DNA of 64,000 bases, from positions 1-64,000 of the forward strand of contig CADCAG010000017.1 in the NCBI GenBank assembly GCA_902799355.1, given 5' to 3'. Under the pieces are notes generated by a model. It saw nothing but the letters and a program-made list of their open reading frames with translations, had not been told where the DNA came from and did no database searches. The DNA is from an uncultured Bacteroidales bacterium. GTDB lineage: Bacteria; Bacteroidota; Bacteroidia; Bacteroidales; Bacteroidaceae. The translations under genes and the position numbers were made by a program. Every line of letters starts with the position of its first letter. Positions within the stretch are counted from its first letter, which is position 1. Shown here piece after piece: positions 9,138 to 17,521 of the stretch.

Positions 9138-10304
9138 TTGGATATTGAGCGTATAGAGTCAGACGTGTTTACCCAGCTGTCGTGGTTTCGCAGAGACCGA
9201 GTAACAGCAGCCAGAGTGATGGTGGTGGGGTGTGGTGCCTTGGGCAACGAGGTGCTTAAATGCCTAGCACAGTTTGGCATACAGCATATCGTCGTTGTAG
9301 ACTTCGACCACGTAGAGCCAGAGAACCTGACACGATCGGTATTCTTCACCATCGACGATGCCATCAACAGCAGGCGGAAGGTCGATGCTGTGGCAGAGCG
9401 TCTGACAGCCATGAATCCAGACATCGAGGTAGAGAGCATCTTTGGTGACATCGCCTACGATGTCGGTCTGGGACTTGTCAAGAGCATGGATGTAGTGATA
9501 GCCTGTGTCGACAACCGCTGGGCACGCTACTGCATCAACCGCCTGTGCATGAGGGCTGGAGTGCCCTGGGTAGACGGTGGCATCGACGGTCTTGAGGGTA
9601 CGGCACGAGTATTCCGCCCTGGCGAGAACTGCTATGCCTGTAATTTAGGACCGGAAGGGTTGAAAGACCTGAAACGCCGCATGCCCTGTGCCGGTATTAT
9701 CCGTCGCAACGAAGCTGCCGGCCGTGCTGCCACCACGCCCATCATCGCCTCCATCATCGGTGCCGTAGAAGTACAGGAGGCGCTAAAGCTGATACACAAG
9801 GAACAGCTGGCGGCTGGTGAGCTGACGTCACTATGTGGAAAAATGTTTTGCTACGAAGGACAACATCTGACCACTCGAAACGTTATATTTAAAGCCTATG
9901 ATGATGACTGTGCCGTACACGAGCAGTGGCAGCCTGTCATCAAAACCGACATAACGACGGCAAGTACGGTGGCCGACACGTTACAGCAGCTGCAACAGCT
10001 GCTCAACGACGAGGCCCCACAGATATGCCTCAACGACTGCTTTGTAGACATGGTGGAGCTACGCGCCACTGGTGAGCAAGCAGAAGTGATGAAGCCCGGC
10101 AGAGCCGTCAGCGACTATATTGAGCAGAATGCCACACTGCGTGGACGCATGCTCAGTGAATTGTACCAGCACGAATACAACCTGCTGGACAACACGTTCC
10201 CATATCAGCAGCTGACGCTGGCTGACGTGGGAATACCTGCATGGGATGTGTTACACGTCATTACCGCAGCAGGAGAAAGTTATATTGAAATGGACAAACA
10301 ATGA
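9138..10304 (+). CDS. E1-like (ThiF/MoeB-fold) ubiquitin-like activating enzyme
   Basis: A 388-residue protein with the full adenylating core. It has an arginine finger region (R18, R19), glycine loop G31-x-G33-x-x-G36, D55-x-D57, N63-L-T-R66, K81 and D125. C165/C168 plus C258/H261 match the split zinc site of this family. C184, in MPCAG before the crossover segment, is the likely thiol-forming cysteine. Residues 263-388 form an extra C-terminal domain that could recruit the modifier or the E2. The start is TTG directly after the upstream stop; GTG at 9165 is an in-frame alternative and keeps all motifs. The next gene overlaps by 4 bases. There is no thiamine or molybdopterin gene nearby, whereas a Ub-fold protein and an E2 are in the same operon, so a conjugation role fits best. 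Confidence 0.85.
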   Translation: MDIERIESDVFTQLSWFRRDRVTAARVMVVGCGALGNEVLKCLAQFGIQHIVVVDFDHVEPENLTRSVFFTIDDAINSRRKVDAVAERLTAMNPDIEVESIFGDIAYDVGLGLVKSMDVVIACVDNRWARYCINRLCMRAGVPWVDGGIDGLEGTARVFRPGENCYACNLGPEGLKDLKRRMPCAGIIRRNEAAGRAATTPIIASIIGAVEVQEALKLIHKEQLAAGELTSLCGKMFCYEGQHLTTRNVIFKAYDDDCAVHEQWQPVIKTDITTASTVADTLQQLQQLLNDEAPQICLNDCFVDMVELRATGEQAEVMKPGRAVSDYIEQNATLRGRMLSELYQHEYNLLDNTFPYQQLTLADVGIPAWDVLHVITAAGESYIEMDKQ

Positions 10305-11092
10305 AGAAGATAAACCAGAATCTGTCAGAGGCCAATGCAGAGATGCTGTTGCACTATCTCTACCCGGAGATGGACGACAAATGGACGGTGGAACACCAAG
10401 GAACGTTCTACCGTAACTTCAATCGTGACCTGATAGTTTATGACGAGGAGACCGGTGAAGTACAGGTGGCACGTGACAGTTTCACCAAGCTGCTGCCTCC
10501 TGGTTTATTGTTCTCTGAAAGTTCGCTGAAGGGCAAGGGTCAAAAGAACAAGATTAACAAGCTGAACGATCGTCAGCGCATGTTACGGGAAATGTTCCAG
10601 CCCATAGACAATGTCTCCTTTAAGCGGCGGATGAATATAGAGCGGGAGATTGCATCACTACTGGACACCAAGCAACAGTACGTACTCAGCACCTACTTCC
10701 ACTACGACATCAAGGCAGAGACTAATGAATATATCAAGCAAATGGCAGGATTGTTGCCGTTAGTGCGCGACATCAGAGGAGACTTCAAGCTGATACGCAA
10801 CATATTGGCAACGCTATTCAAATGCGAGGTGACATGTACGTTCGGACGCTATAGTGATACAGACCAGTCACGCTCTTGGATTCCTCAGGTAGCCTACGAG
10901 CTGATCATCGAAGAGCTTACCCCCGAGAGCTACGAACAGACTGCCAAGAATTTGGAAGAGCTTCGTCAATTCATGCAGGAGTGGTTTATCCCATTCGACG
11001 TAAACTGCGTCACGACCATTAAGTGGCACAACCAGTCCATGAACGACAGCAAGCATTGGATGTTGGATTATAATACGGAATTAAAAGTTTAG
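10301..11092 (+). CDS. tssG: TssG-like T6SS baseplate protein
   Basis: A 263-residue cytoplasmic protein that overlaps the E1-like gene by ATGA. It is predicted mixed alpha/beta, with an RDSFTKLLPPGLLF segment near residue 60 and a long helical middle. A segment at about 160-180 (IRNILATLFKCEVTC) resembles the place in TssG where a domain start is followed by a beta strand. Its neighbours are TssK, TssE and TssF, and TssG is the expected missing wedge partner of TssF. The assignment rests more on operon position and size than on signature residues, so an unrelated baseplate accessory protein is possible. Confidence 0.5.
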   Translation: MKKINQNLSEANAEMLLHYLYPEMDDKWTVEHQGTFYRNFNRDLIVYDEETGEVQVARDSFTKLLPPGLLFSESSLKGKGQKNKINKLNDRQRMLREMFQPIDNVSFKRRMNIEREIASLLDTKQQYVLSTYFHYDIKAETNEYIKQMAGLLPLVRDIRGDFKLIRNILATLFKCEVTCTFGRYSDTDQSRSWIPQVAYELIIEELTPESYEQTAKNLEELRQFMQEWFIPFDVNCVTTIKWHNQSMNDSKHWMLDYNTELKV

Positions 11093-11101
11093 AACAAAGA
11101 T

Positions 11102-12241
11102 ATGGATATCAACGCGAGAATCAACTGGAGACCGGGAATGGAGCTGACCACACAGACCTTCCTGGACATGGACGAGAATCTGGACTTCAGACAGCAGACA
11201 GCCATCCGTGCAGCATTGGGTGACCACTGTATCGGACTGCTACCCGATATGCCATTCGACAATAGTGGAATGTTTTATACCAACAGATACGAGATGCAAA
11301 GACTGCAGTGTACCGCGCTGCTGCCATCAGGACGCATCATTCAGGTTGATGAGCCCGTAAGCATCAGCATCCCGATGGTCTTTGGCGACTCGTATTATCT
11401 GACGATAGGTATCGGAGAGGGAAAGATTCCATTCGAGAAGAGGGATATCAACTATATCCGTCCGCAGTATTCCTACGCTATCATGACGTTAGAGAATGTA
11501 ATCAACAACGACGTCTTCCCCGTCATTCGCTTTACGGTAAAGGATGGCACATTCTCGGAGGACAAGGACTTTATTCCCCCTTGTCTGTTGATATCAGGCG
11601 ACAAGCGTTTCGAAACCTATCGTAATCGCTATGCTGACTTGCTCCAACAGTTGGGCGAACATGCGAACTTCAAAGAGGGCGATGGCAAGCAGGCCATGTT
11701 GCGCTATATGTTCCGCATGCGTTCACAGTCCTTGCAGGGACAAGGTATTGAATTCCTGAGACTGACACAGGAGATAGCCCAAGCTGTGGACTATTTCATC
11801 ATGCGTCCGAATACGAATCAGACCATAGAGATTCCTACTCCAGTACAAGCAGATCCCGGCAAGTGGCTGAAATGGTTTGAAGACTATCTGGCAGGTGCTA
11901 GCAACTTGCTGGACGGCGTCACGCTGGTAGATGACAGCATAGACTATGAGGCACTGCTGGCTCAGGCAAAGAAAGAACTCTATGAGCAGTTGCATCCAGA
12001 ATTGTTCGAGCTCTTGCTGGAGCGTATCAAGACAGAGCTTCGTGAGGAATTGCATAACAGTCTGAGTAATGAGCTCACCAAGTATATGGAAGAGGTTGTG
12101 AAGCCGGAGTTGGGACGTATCCTCAGTCAGGAGCTGTATGAGAAGCTATACGAGAAACTGTATACTGAACTCTTCGAGAATCTGTTCAATGCCCTTTATG
12201 TGCCTGAACCAGAAGAGAAGGAGTATATTCCGCAGATTTGA
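11102..12241 (+). CDS. tssK: TssK T6SS baseplate connector
   Basis: A 379-residue protein that starts with the TssK hallmark, an INWRPGMELTTQTF stretch, which matches the W-x-E/P-G-M-x-L-x-P-x-x-F opening of the family. Beta-rich shoulder domains follow, with ALLPSGRIIQVDEP and a SISIPMVFGDSYYLTIGIG strand pair. A helical neck comes next, then a strongly periodic Glu/Leu helix at about 290-365. TssK joins the baseplate wedges to the membrane complex. The C-terminal helix is longer than expected and replaces the usual globular head, which is the part that contacts the membrane complex. That is consistent with a non-standard membrane complex in this lineage. Confidence 0.75.
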   Translation: MDINARINWRPGMELTTQTFLDMDENLDFRQQTAIRAALGDHCIGLLPDMPFDNSGMFYTNRYEMQRLQCTALLPSGRIIQVDEPVSISIPMVFGDSYYLTIGIGEGKIPFEKRDINYIRPQYSYAIMTLENVINNDVFPVIRFTVKDGTFSEDKDFIPPCLLISGDKRFETYRNRYADLLQQLGEHANFKEGDGKQAMLRYMFRMRSQSLQGQGIEFLRLTQEIAQAVDYFIMRPNTNQTIEIPTPVQADPGKWLKWFEDYLAGASNLLDGVTLVDDSIDYEALLAQAKKELYEQLHPELFELLLERIKTELREELHNSLSNELTKYMEEVVKPELGRILSQELYEKLYEKLYTELFENLFNALYVPEPEEKEYIPQI

Positions 12242-12242
12242 T

Positions 12243-12284
12243 GTGAGATGTAAGAAGTAAGATGTCAGATGTAAAAAGCAAGAA
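12243..12284. repeat. Degenerate 7-base tandem repeat, about six units
   Basis: Six consecutive 7-mers of the form G-T/C-x-A-G-A-x fill almost the whole spacer between the tssK-like and tssE-like genes and stop two bases before the tssE start. Unit identity is about 5 of 7. No hairpin or promoter box is visible. Confidence 0.75.
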
Positions 12285-12286
12285 GT

Positions 12287-12739
12287 ATGGAGAATCTTGT
12301 ATCACCACTGGAAATCGTTATGGGCGGTATTTCACGTACCGACAACATCAAAGAATCGATTAACTCGTTCTTAGAGATACTGCTCACCTCGGCCTGCGGC
12401 GACTGCTGTATAGACCCGGAATTCGGCTTTATCTTCAACAACATGCGTTTCGAGATCTTCAATGAACGTGAGGGCACGATTTACAACTCAACGACACCAG
12501 AAAGCGAAGAGGAAGACGAGATGTACACCAAGAAGATATCCGGTAATTCACGCAATCTCAACACCTTTGCCACAGACCTGAAAGAGGTCATCATGAAGTA
12601 CGAGCACCGCTTGGCAGATGTGGCTGCTACCATGTCCTATGTGCGTGAAGAGCGTAAGATATATATCACAGTAACAGGTGTCATCATTGACACAAAAGAG
12701 AAATACAAGTATGACACTACACTGAAAATTTGGAGTTAG
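12287..12739 (+). CDS. tssE: TssE (gp25-like) T6SS baseplate protein
   Basis: A 150-residue protein of gp25 type. It has an N-terminal helix (SINSFLEILLTSACGDCCIDPEFG) in which the acidic DPEFGF segment is the usual gp25 signature, then a linker, a long helix (FATDLKEVIMKYEHRL) and a final beta hairpin (ERKIYITVTGVI). The R-L pair in KYEHRL corresponds to the E-P-R-L motif of gp25-like proteins in a degenerate form. It forms part of the wedge with TssF and TssG and nucleates the sheath. The tssF start follows six bases after the stop. Confidence 0.8.
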   Translation: MENLVSPLEIVMGGISRTDNIKESINSFLEILLTSACGDCCIDPEFGFIFNNMRFEIFNEREGTIYNSTTPESEEEDEMYTKKISGNSRNLNTFATDLKEVIMKYEHRLADVAATMSYVREERKIYITVTGVIIDTKEKYKYDTTLKIWS

Positions 12740-12744
12740 GAACG

Positions 12745-14457
12745 ATGAAACAAACAGCATTCGATACACGACAACGGGCGGCAGAGCTACTCCAGGAGGC
12801 GGCAGCCATCTGGCGACAGAGTGCCCATAGCGAACAGCTGGAAGGCATAGAGCGCGACCCGATATTCTCGCTGCTTATCACTGCGTTGGCCTATCAAGCC
12901 AACGAGACAGACAGCGATATTGAGCGTCTGAAACAGGACGTACTGCAAGAGTATGCCAGTCTGATGACTCCCTATGAGGCTGGTCGTCCCATTCCTGCTA
13001 CTGCTATCGTGGAGGCTGTTTTGAAGAGCGATGTGGCAGAAACAGAGCTCAGCGAACAGTCTGTTTTCTATTTAGAGAATACGCGATACCAGTTTATGCC
13101 ACTATTACGGCAGCGTATTATCAACGCCTCCATATCCAACCTAACCCGTATTGATGGCAGGCGATGGAAGGTGACACTGGTATTCCAAAATCCTATCAAG
13201 GACCTCACGGGAATGACTTTTGCCATTACAGATCCTCGCTTTCAGGATGTTAAAGTGACTGTCAACAACACCCTGATGCGACTGGTAAAGCCATGGAACT
13301 ATGCCGACATGCCACTACAGCCATGCTTTTCCACAGAGTCGCTTTTGTACAATAAGGCACAGATGTACAGTGCCTCACTGGCAGCACTGGATTTGTTTGC
13401 TAACCAGAATGTCGCCATCTTCTCTATCAAGAAGTTCCTGACGGACTCTGTCATTCCTGCAGAAACCAGTACTTTAGACATTGTATTCGACTTCCAAGGG
13501 ATTCCCGAGGACTTCAAATTTGACAAGAGCCACTTTGTATTAAACCCTGTGCTGCTGATTAATGCCAAGATTTCTACAGCTACACTTTCATCAGCTAGCC
13601 CCATTGTGAGGGTCACTGGATATACTCCTACCAGTCCCGATGAAAGCCAACTGATGCATCTGGTGCCTCCTTCAGAAGAACAAATGTTCGGCAAAACCCC
13701 CATTGAAATACGCCGTGTCTCGTCCGACCGTTTCAATCAGGCCACACTCATGAAACTGATTAACAGTTTGACGACAAAGTTCCACTCTGACTACTATGCT
13801 TTTCTGGAAATGAGGAGCAACGGTATGACTGAGGTCATCAGGAATATGCAGGACGGACTGTTGAAACTGTCACGAGCTGTGAGACAGGAACAGTTGCACA
13901 GTACACCTGGCGTATATTTGTTCATCAACCGAGACTTCATGACGGAGTCAAAGAACATCAGCCTTGATATCTCCTATGTCACGACTCCCGGAGCAGCCGT
14001 CAACAGCAGTTTGTCGTCCGACAGCCGCTTCATTCCGCCTGCAGGCTTCAACGGCTCGGCCATGCGGTTGATTACAGATCCTATAGGAGGCTTCGATGAA
14101 ATCAACGATACTGAGAGACTTCTCAACTATGCCCGTTACCAAATGGTCACCAACGATCGCATCGTTACACCTGCCGACATGAAGATACTATGCTATACCG
14201 AACTGACAAACCGCTATAGCATTGCTCCCACCATGATTAGCGAAATGACGGTCTGCCATCGCCAACAGGCAGATAAGTCCGACTGCGGCTATGCGTTTTG
14301 GGTCAATATCAGACTACAAGATAACCCCTTTGTCCGCCGTAGCTTTGCGGACAAGATTCCACAGGCAGAGATGTACCTTCAGAAGCGCTTAAAGGTAAGG
14401 AGTTCGTGCATACTCCCCATCTATGTCAATATACAAATGGAAACAGATACTATATAA
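12745..14457 (+). CDS. tssF: TssF T6SS baseplate wedge protein
   Basis: A 570-residue protein with the TssF opening: a helix with DPIFSLLITALAYQANETDSDIE, then LLQ-like helices and a Y-x-x-L-M-T-P-x-x-x-G-R-P-I-P-A turn that corresponds to the YP-RP-P-S motif of the family. Beta-rich lobes follow, with repeated F-Q-x-I-P strands. The reading frame is open from a TTG at 12730, but the ATG at 12745 gives a normal helix and avoids overlap with tssE, so I use that start. It is the main wedge subunit. The ubiquitin-fold gene begins nine bases downstream, so the two are probably co-translated. Confidence 0.8.
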   Translation: MKQTAFDTRQRAAELLQEAAAIWRQSAHSEQLEGIERDPIFSLLITALAYQANETDSDIERLKQDVLQEYASLMTPYEAGRPIPATAIVEAVLKSDVAETELSEQSVFYLENTRYQFMPLLRQRIINASISNLTRIDGRRWKVTLVFQNPIKDLTGMTFAITDPRFQDVKVTVNNTLMRLVKPWNYADMPLQPCFSTESLLYNKAQMYSASLAALDLFANQNVAIFSIKKFLTDSVIPAETSTLDIVFDFQGIPEDFKFDKSHFVLNPVLLINAKISTATLSSASPIVRVTGYTPTSPDESQLMHLVPPSEEQMFGKTPIEIRRVSSDRFNQATLMKLINSLTTKFHSDYYAFLEMRSNGMTEVIRNMQDGLLKLSRAVRQEQLHSTPGVYLFINRDFMTESKNISLDISYVTTPGAAVNSSLSSDSRFIPPAGFNGSAMRLITDPIGGFDEINDTERLLNYARYQMVTNDRIVTPADMKILCYTELTNRYSIAPTMISEMTVCHRQQADKSDCGYAFWVNIRLQDNPFVRRSFADKIPQAEMYLQKRLKVRSSCILPIYVNIQMETDTI

Positions 14458-14466
14458 CAAGAAAAT

Positions 14467-14790
14467 ATGGAAGAAAAGGATTTCCTGTTAGACATTGTCT
14501 ATAAGAACAAAACCGTCAAGTTCAGGGTCGTCAATCCAGAGGCTCCTTTGGAGACGCTGATGACTAACCTGCGCCATGCCATCGGCAATGACGGCAAGCT
14601 CATCTTTGACTTTCCGTCTATCGACCAGACGGGAGCACCACTCGACTACTTCTTTGGGAAAGAAGATCCTGAAGTGCATGAGATCAGAGTGCTGCGTCCA
14701 CGCATAGGACATACCGACCAGACACTGGCCGATTATAAGATTAATAATGGTGACACTGTTTACCTGATGCCAGACCCATTCCCTGGATGA
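14467..14790 (+). CDS. Ubiquitin-fold (beta-grasp) modifier protein ending in glycine
   Basis: A 107-residue protein. It opens with a beta hairpin (DFLLDIVYKNKTVKFRVV), then a helix (LETLMTNLRHAIG), a middle strand (KLIFDF) and a final element TLADYKINNGDTVYLM at residues 86-101. That last element lines up with the TL-x-DY-x-I-x-x-x-x-T-x-x-L end of ubiquitin. The chain ends PDPFPG, so a terminal glycine is already exposed and no processing protease is needed, although it has PG rather than GG. It lies between tssF and the E2 gene. I infer that the E1-like enzyme adenylates Gly107. Alternatives are a sulfur carrier or a non-conjugated structural Ub fold, like YukD of type VII secretion. Confidence 0.75.
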   Translation: MEEKDFLLDIVYKNKTVKFRVVNPEAPLETLMTNLRHAIGNDGKLIFDFPSIDQTGAPLDYFFGKEDPEVHEIRVLRPRIGHTDQTLADYKINNGDTVYLMPDPFPG

Positions 14791-14804
14791 GGAAATAGCG
14801 AAAA

Positions 14805-15380
14805 GTGAAGAGTGAAGACTTTAATCCCAAGATGCTGAGTGGACGCAACAGACGGTTGCTCCATGAGTGGCGGACGTTGGAACAAGGGCTAGAAGGCCGT
14901 TCTGACATCACCTGTCGTGTGCTGACCACCAATGCGGAAGGTCTGCCCACGGCATACCTCGTCGACTACGCGGTACGTAGCATCTCGGGCGTCACCAACG
15001 TGGAGCACCTGAACGAGCCTGGCGTCAGTAATGAGCCCGTTTACAATGACCACTTTACCATGCAACTCACGTTGCCTGCCAACTATCCACAAGTGGATGG
15101 TGCACCAGTCTTCAACTTCCTGACCATTGATGGCAATGGACATGACATCCCCCACCCCTGGCATCCCAACATCCGATACTTCGGAGCCTTTGCCGGCAGG
15201 GTCTGTATCAATATGGTCGATACCTACTGCGACCTCTTGTGGGCAGTACGACGCATCGCAGCCTATCTGCGCTACGACACCTACCACGCCACACTGGAGC
15301 CGCCACACCCGGAAGACCTGCAGGTGGCAGCATGGGTGCGCAATCAGGGAGAGCCGAATGGGTGGCTGGCCTTTAGTTAA
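14805..15380 (+). CDS. E2-like (UBC-fold) conjugating enzyme
   Basis: A 191-residue protein with a recognisable E2 core. It has an N-terminal helix (NRRLLHEWRTLEQG), strands including FTMQLTLPANYP and APVFNFLT, then H120-P121-N122-I, G131 and C134 in a GRVCIN segment. W146 precedes the following helix, and the chain continues EPPHPED, as in E2s where a P-rich turn follows. C134 is the expected thioester cysteine and the HPN motif is intact. The start is GTG; the next ATG (14832) would still keep the core. There is a 55-residue loop region before the strand with FTMQ, longer than in small E2s. It follows the modifier gene by 14 bases. Confidence 0.85.
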   Translation: MKSEDFNPKMLSGRNRRLLHEWRTLEQGLEGRSDITCRVLTTNAEGLPTAYLVDYAVRSISGVTNVEHLNEPGVSNEPVYNDHFTMQLTLPANYPQVDGAPVFNFLTIDGNGHDIPHPWHPNIRYFGAFAGRVCINMVDTYCDLLWAVRRIAAYLRYDTYHATLEPPHPEDLQVAAWVRNQGEPNGWLAFS

Positions 15381-15410
15381 GAATTAAAAGATAAGAGTAA
15401 TATATCATAT

Positions 15411-16565
15411 ATGAATATCATACAAAGAGCATTTATCATAGGAGTCTGCTGTCTGGCAGCCATTACCATACACGCAAAGACGGTCAAGACCATCACCGTC
15501 TCTGACAGCGTACCATTTACAGACCATATAGCCATGGCTACTGATGCCACGGATAAAGACCTGATGGTGAAATTCGTTTTCGACGAAAAAAAAAATACGT
15601 TGACGGTCAGCGTCCTCTCCTTCCGCATGCTCTTCGTTTTCTGGGAGTCGACACCCTATAAAGGAGTTGTCAGTCGTCGCTGGATACACACCGACCGTCT
15701 GCCATACGTTGTGACAGCAGAGGAGGGTCAGCAGTTCCGCCTGACGAAGCCGTTCCGCAACTCACTCACACACCCTTACAAGAAGCATGTCTTCAAGAAA
15801 TGGATAGAATATGAAGGACTACAGCCGCAGGAGAAAGAATTGAAGATGCTCAACGACTATATCGACCAGACCTTCGACATCCAAAACAAGCGCAACAATG
15901 TGACCGTCCGCCTACGCGACGTGATGCTGATGGATGCTACGCGTCAGAAAGGCATCAATACCCGTTATGAGATTGGTTTCGGCAAGGATCTGGATACCGA
16001 ATACCAGATTACCATCCAGCGTAACCCCTGTTTCGGGTTGGAGAAGGAGATAGAGAGTGCCACGAAGTCACTGGAGGCTATTAAGAAGAGCTATAAGTCA
16101 CTCAAGGCAAAATACGGCAAGGGGACCGTTAATTCTGACGAAGGCCAGAAAGCGTTTGCCGAACTCAAGGCTACGCTGACAGCACAGTTCCAGCAGATTA
16201 ACGACAGCAGTGCTTGTCCTGACATACAGCAGTGCTACACGCAGTACAATCTGTATGCCGACTCGCTAGCCAACATGAAGGTTAGCATTGCTGCTCCAGC
16301 AGAATCCTCGGAAAAGATTCTGGGTGCCAAAGGCAGTGAGGCCAATGCAAAGATTGTGCTGACCAATTCGCGACTGCTAGACAACAAGGTGGCTTTGTGG
16401 CTCAATAGCCGAGACCCCTTAGAGCGCCAGGACATCGTAGCTACCTGTCAAAACATTATTAAAGACACAAAGCTCATCATCAGTACATTACCATCAGCGC
16501 AATATAAAGAAACTATTAAGGTGTTCAACAACGCAGAACAGTATTTCAAGAAGACATGCAGATAA
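15411..16565 (+). CDS. Exported T6SS-operon protein, function unknown
   Basis: A 384-residue protein with a signal peptide (about 22 residues, cut near IHAKT). The middle, about 40-130, is beta-rich with aromatic strands (RMLFVFWESTPYKG). Residues about 210-300 form a coiled coil of lysine, glutamate and serine with a cysteine pair (C near 264 and CPDIQQC). The C-terminal 80 residues are helical. It lacks a transmembrane segment and should be periplasmic. The position between the E2 gene and two envelope proteins suggests part of the Bacteroidetes-specific membrane complex (the TssO/P/Q/R set), but I cannot match it to one of these names. Its stop overlaps the next start by 10 bases. Confidence 0.6.
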   Translation: MNIIQRAFIIGVCCLAAITIHAKTVKTITVSDSVPFTDHIAMATDATDKDLMVKFVFDEKKNTLTVSVLSFRMLFVFWESTPYKGVVSRRWIHTDRLPYVVTAEEGQQFRLTKPFRNSLTHPYKKHVFKKWIEYEGLQPQEKELKMLNDYIDQTFDIQNKRNNVTVRLRDVMLMDATRQKGINTRYEIGFGKDLDTEYQITIQRNPCFGLEKEIESATKSLEAIKKSYKSLKAKYGKGTVNSDEGQKAFAELKATLTAQFQQINDSSACPDIQQCYTQYNLYADSLANMKVSIAAPAESSEKILGAKGSEANAKIVLTNSRLLDNKVALWLNSRDPLERQDIVATCQNIIKDTKLIISTLPSAQYKETIKVFNNAEQYFKKTCR

Positions 16566-17461
16566 CGAGGCACATACTACACTGGTTGCTCTGCCTGCTC
16601 CCGATAGCAGCAATGGCTCAAGCACCGGCATCTGACGCATCTAATGCATCAGTTGCTGATGGTTCGCCAGAAGCTCTACATGAGGAGCTCAGTGCCCGTA
16701 TGACGCAATATATCGATGAACTGAATGAGCTGTCCTCTGTCAGCGATGTACAGGTGATGTTCTCCAATACGTTACCGCTATCCAAGCAGTATATCAATGT
16801 ACTGAAAGACAAAGTCAACCTTCTTGAAGAGCGATACAACTCCATCAGTCTCCGTTGGACAACATTCTCACAAGCCATGCAGGTGGACATTGCTGACGAT
16901 GAAGAACTGATGAACCTCATGACCAATGTAGAAGAGGTAAAGAAGGCTGTTGGCGATTCCATCGCTTCGAAGAAGGAAAAGTGCAACGCGCTACAAGATT
17001 TTGCTGACGCAGAACATATGCTGGCTGGTCAGGATACCATCTATAAGAGACTCTATGAGAAGGCTTTTAGATTATCGCTGATTCAAAAGCTGGCACCACA
17101 ACTGGAGAAACTCAAAGCCCGTGAGCAGGCCCAATATGCAGAAATCCAGCAGAGTTATCAGAAAGCGCAACAAGCCTGTGAGCTATTGCCTATACTGAAA
17201 AAACGCATCGGCACGCTTGACGACTCTTTCTCCAATATCCAGATGATATCCAAGAAGATACAGGAAACAGAATACAAACCATTCATACAACGTATTAAGG
17301 ACTACCTCATTGGCTTTGCCTGTGCTGCCATCCTACTACTCTTTTTCAATATGCTGACGAGTAAGATGAAGGCCATAAAAACAGCCCGCCAGCAGGCTAA
17401 GAAATATGAAGAGATGATGCGCCAGAACGGCAACGGCCCTGGAGGATACCCGACGATATGA
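16556..17461 (+). CDS. Exported coiled-coil protein with C-terminal membrane anchor (T6SS envelope)
   Basis: A 301-residue protein that overlaps its upstream neighbour by 10 bases. It has a signal peptide (cut near AMAQAPA), then long periplasmic helices with heptad leucines (about 40-240). A single membrane segment lies at about 247-267 (LIGFACAAILLLFFNML), with a positively charged, short cytoplasmic tail rich in K/R followed by GNGPGG. The topology is periplasm-out with the tail inside. It resembles the single-pass rods of Bacteroidetes T6SS membrane complexes in layout, though I cannot name the subunit. It precedes the multi-domain VWA protein. Confidence 0.6.
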   Translation: MQITRHILHWLLCLLPIAAMAQAPASDASNASVADGSPEALHEELSARMTQYIDELNELSSVSDVQVMFSNTLPLSKQYINVLKDKVNLLEERYNSISLRWTTFSQAMQVDIADDEELMNLMTNVEEVKKAVGDSIASKKEKCNALQDFADAEHMLAGQDTIYKRLYEKAFRLSLIQKLAPQLEKLKAREQAQYAEIQQSYQKAQQACELLPILKKRIGTLDDSFSNIQMISKKIQETEYKPFIQRIKDYLIGFACAAILLLFFNMLTSKMKAIKTARQQAKKYEEMMRQNGNGPGGYPTI

Positions 17462-17467
17462 GAAATG

Positions 17468-17507
17468 GAGAGATTGAGAGATTGAGATAATGAGAAATTG
17501 AGTGATT
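17468..17507. repeat. Degenerate 8-base tandem repeat, five units
   Basis: Five 8-mers of the form GAG-A/T-x-A-T-T lie in the spacer before the VWA/RING/FHA gene. The longest open frame begins at a TTG inside the repeat (17498), which is not convincing, so the repeat also argues for the downstream ATG start. Confidence 0.75.
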
Positions 17508-17521
17508 ATTATCATATGACG

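Noticed and set aside
9138..10304. ThiF/MoeB enzyme of thiamine or molybdopterin synthesis
   Set aside because: No thi or moa/moe gene is near it. An E2 and a glycine-ended Ub-fold protein are in the same operon, so a conjugation role fits better.
14467..14790. YukD/EsaB-type type VII secretion component
   Set aside because: None of the other type VII genes (EssC-like ATPase, WXG100 proteins) are present. The glycine end and E2 neighbour point to a modifier.
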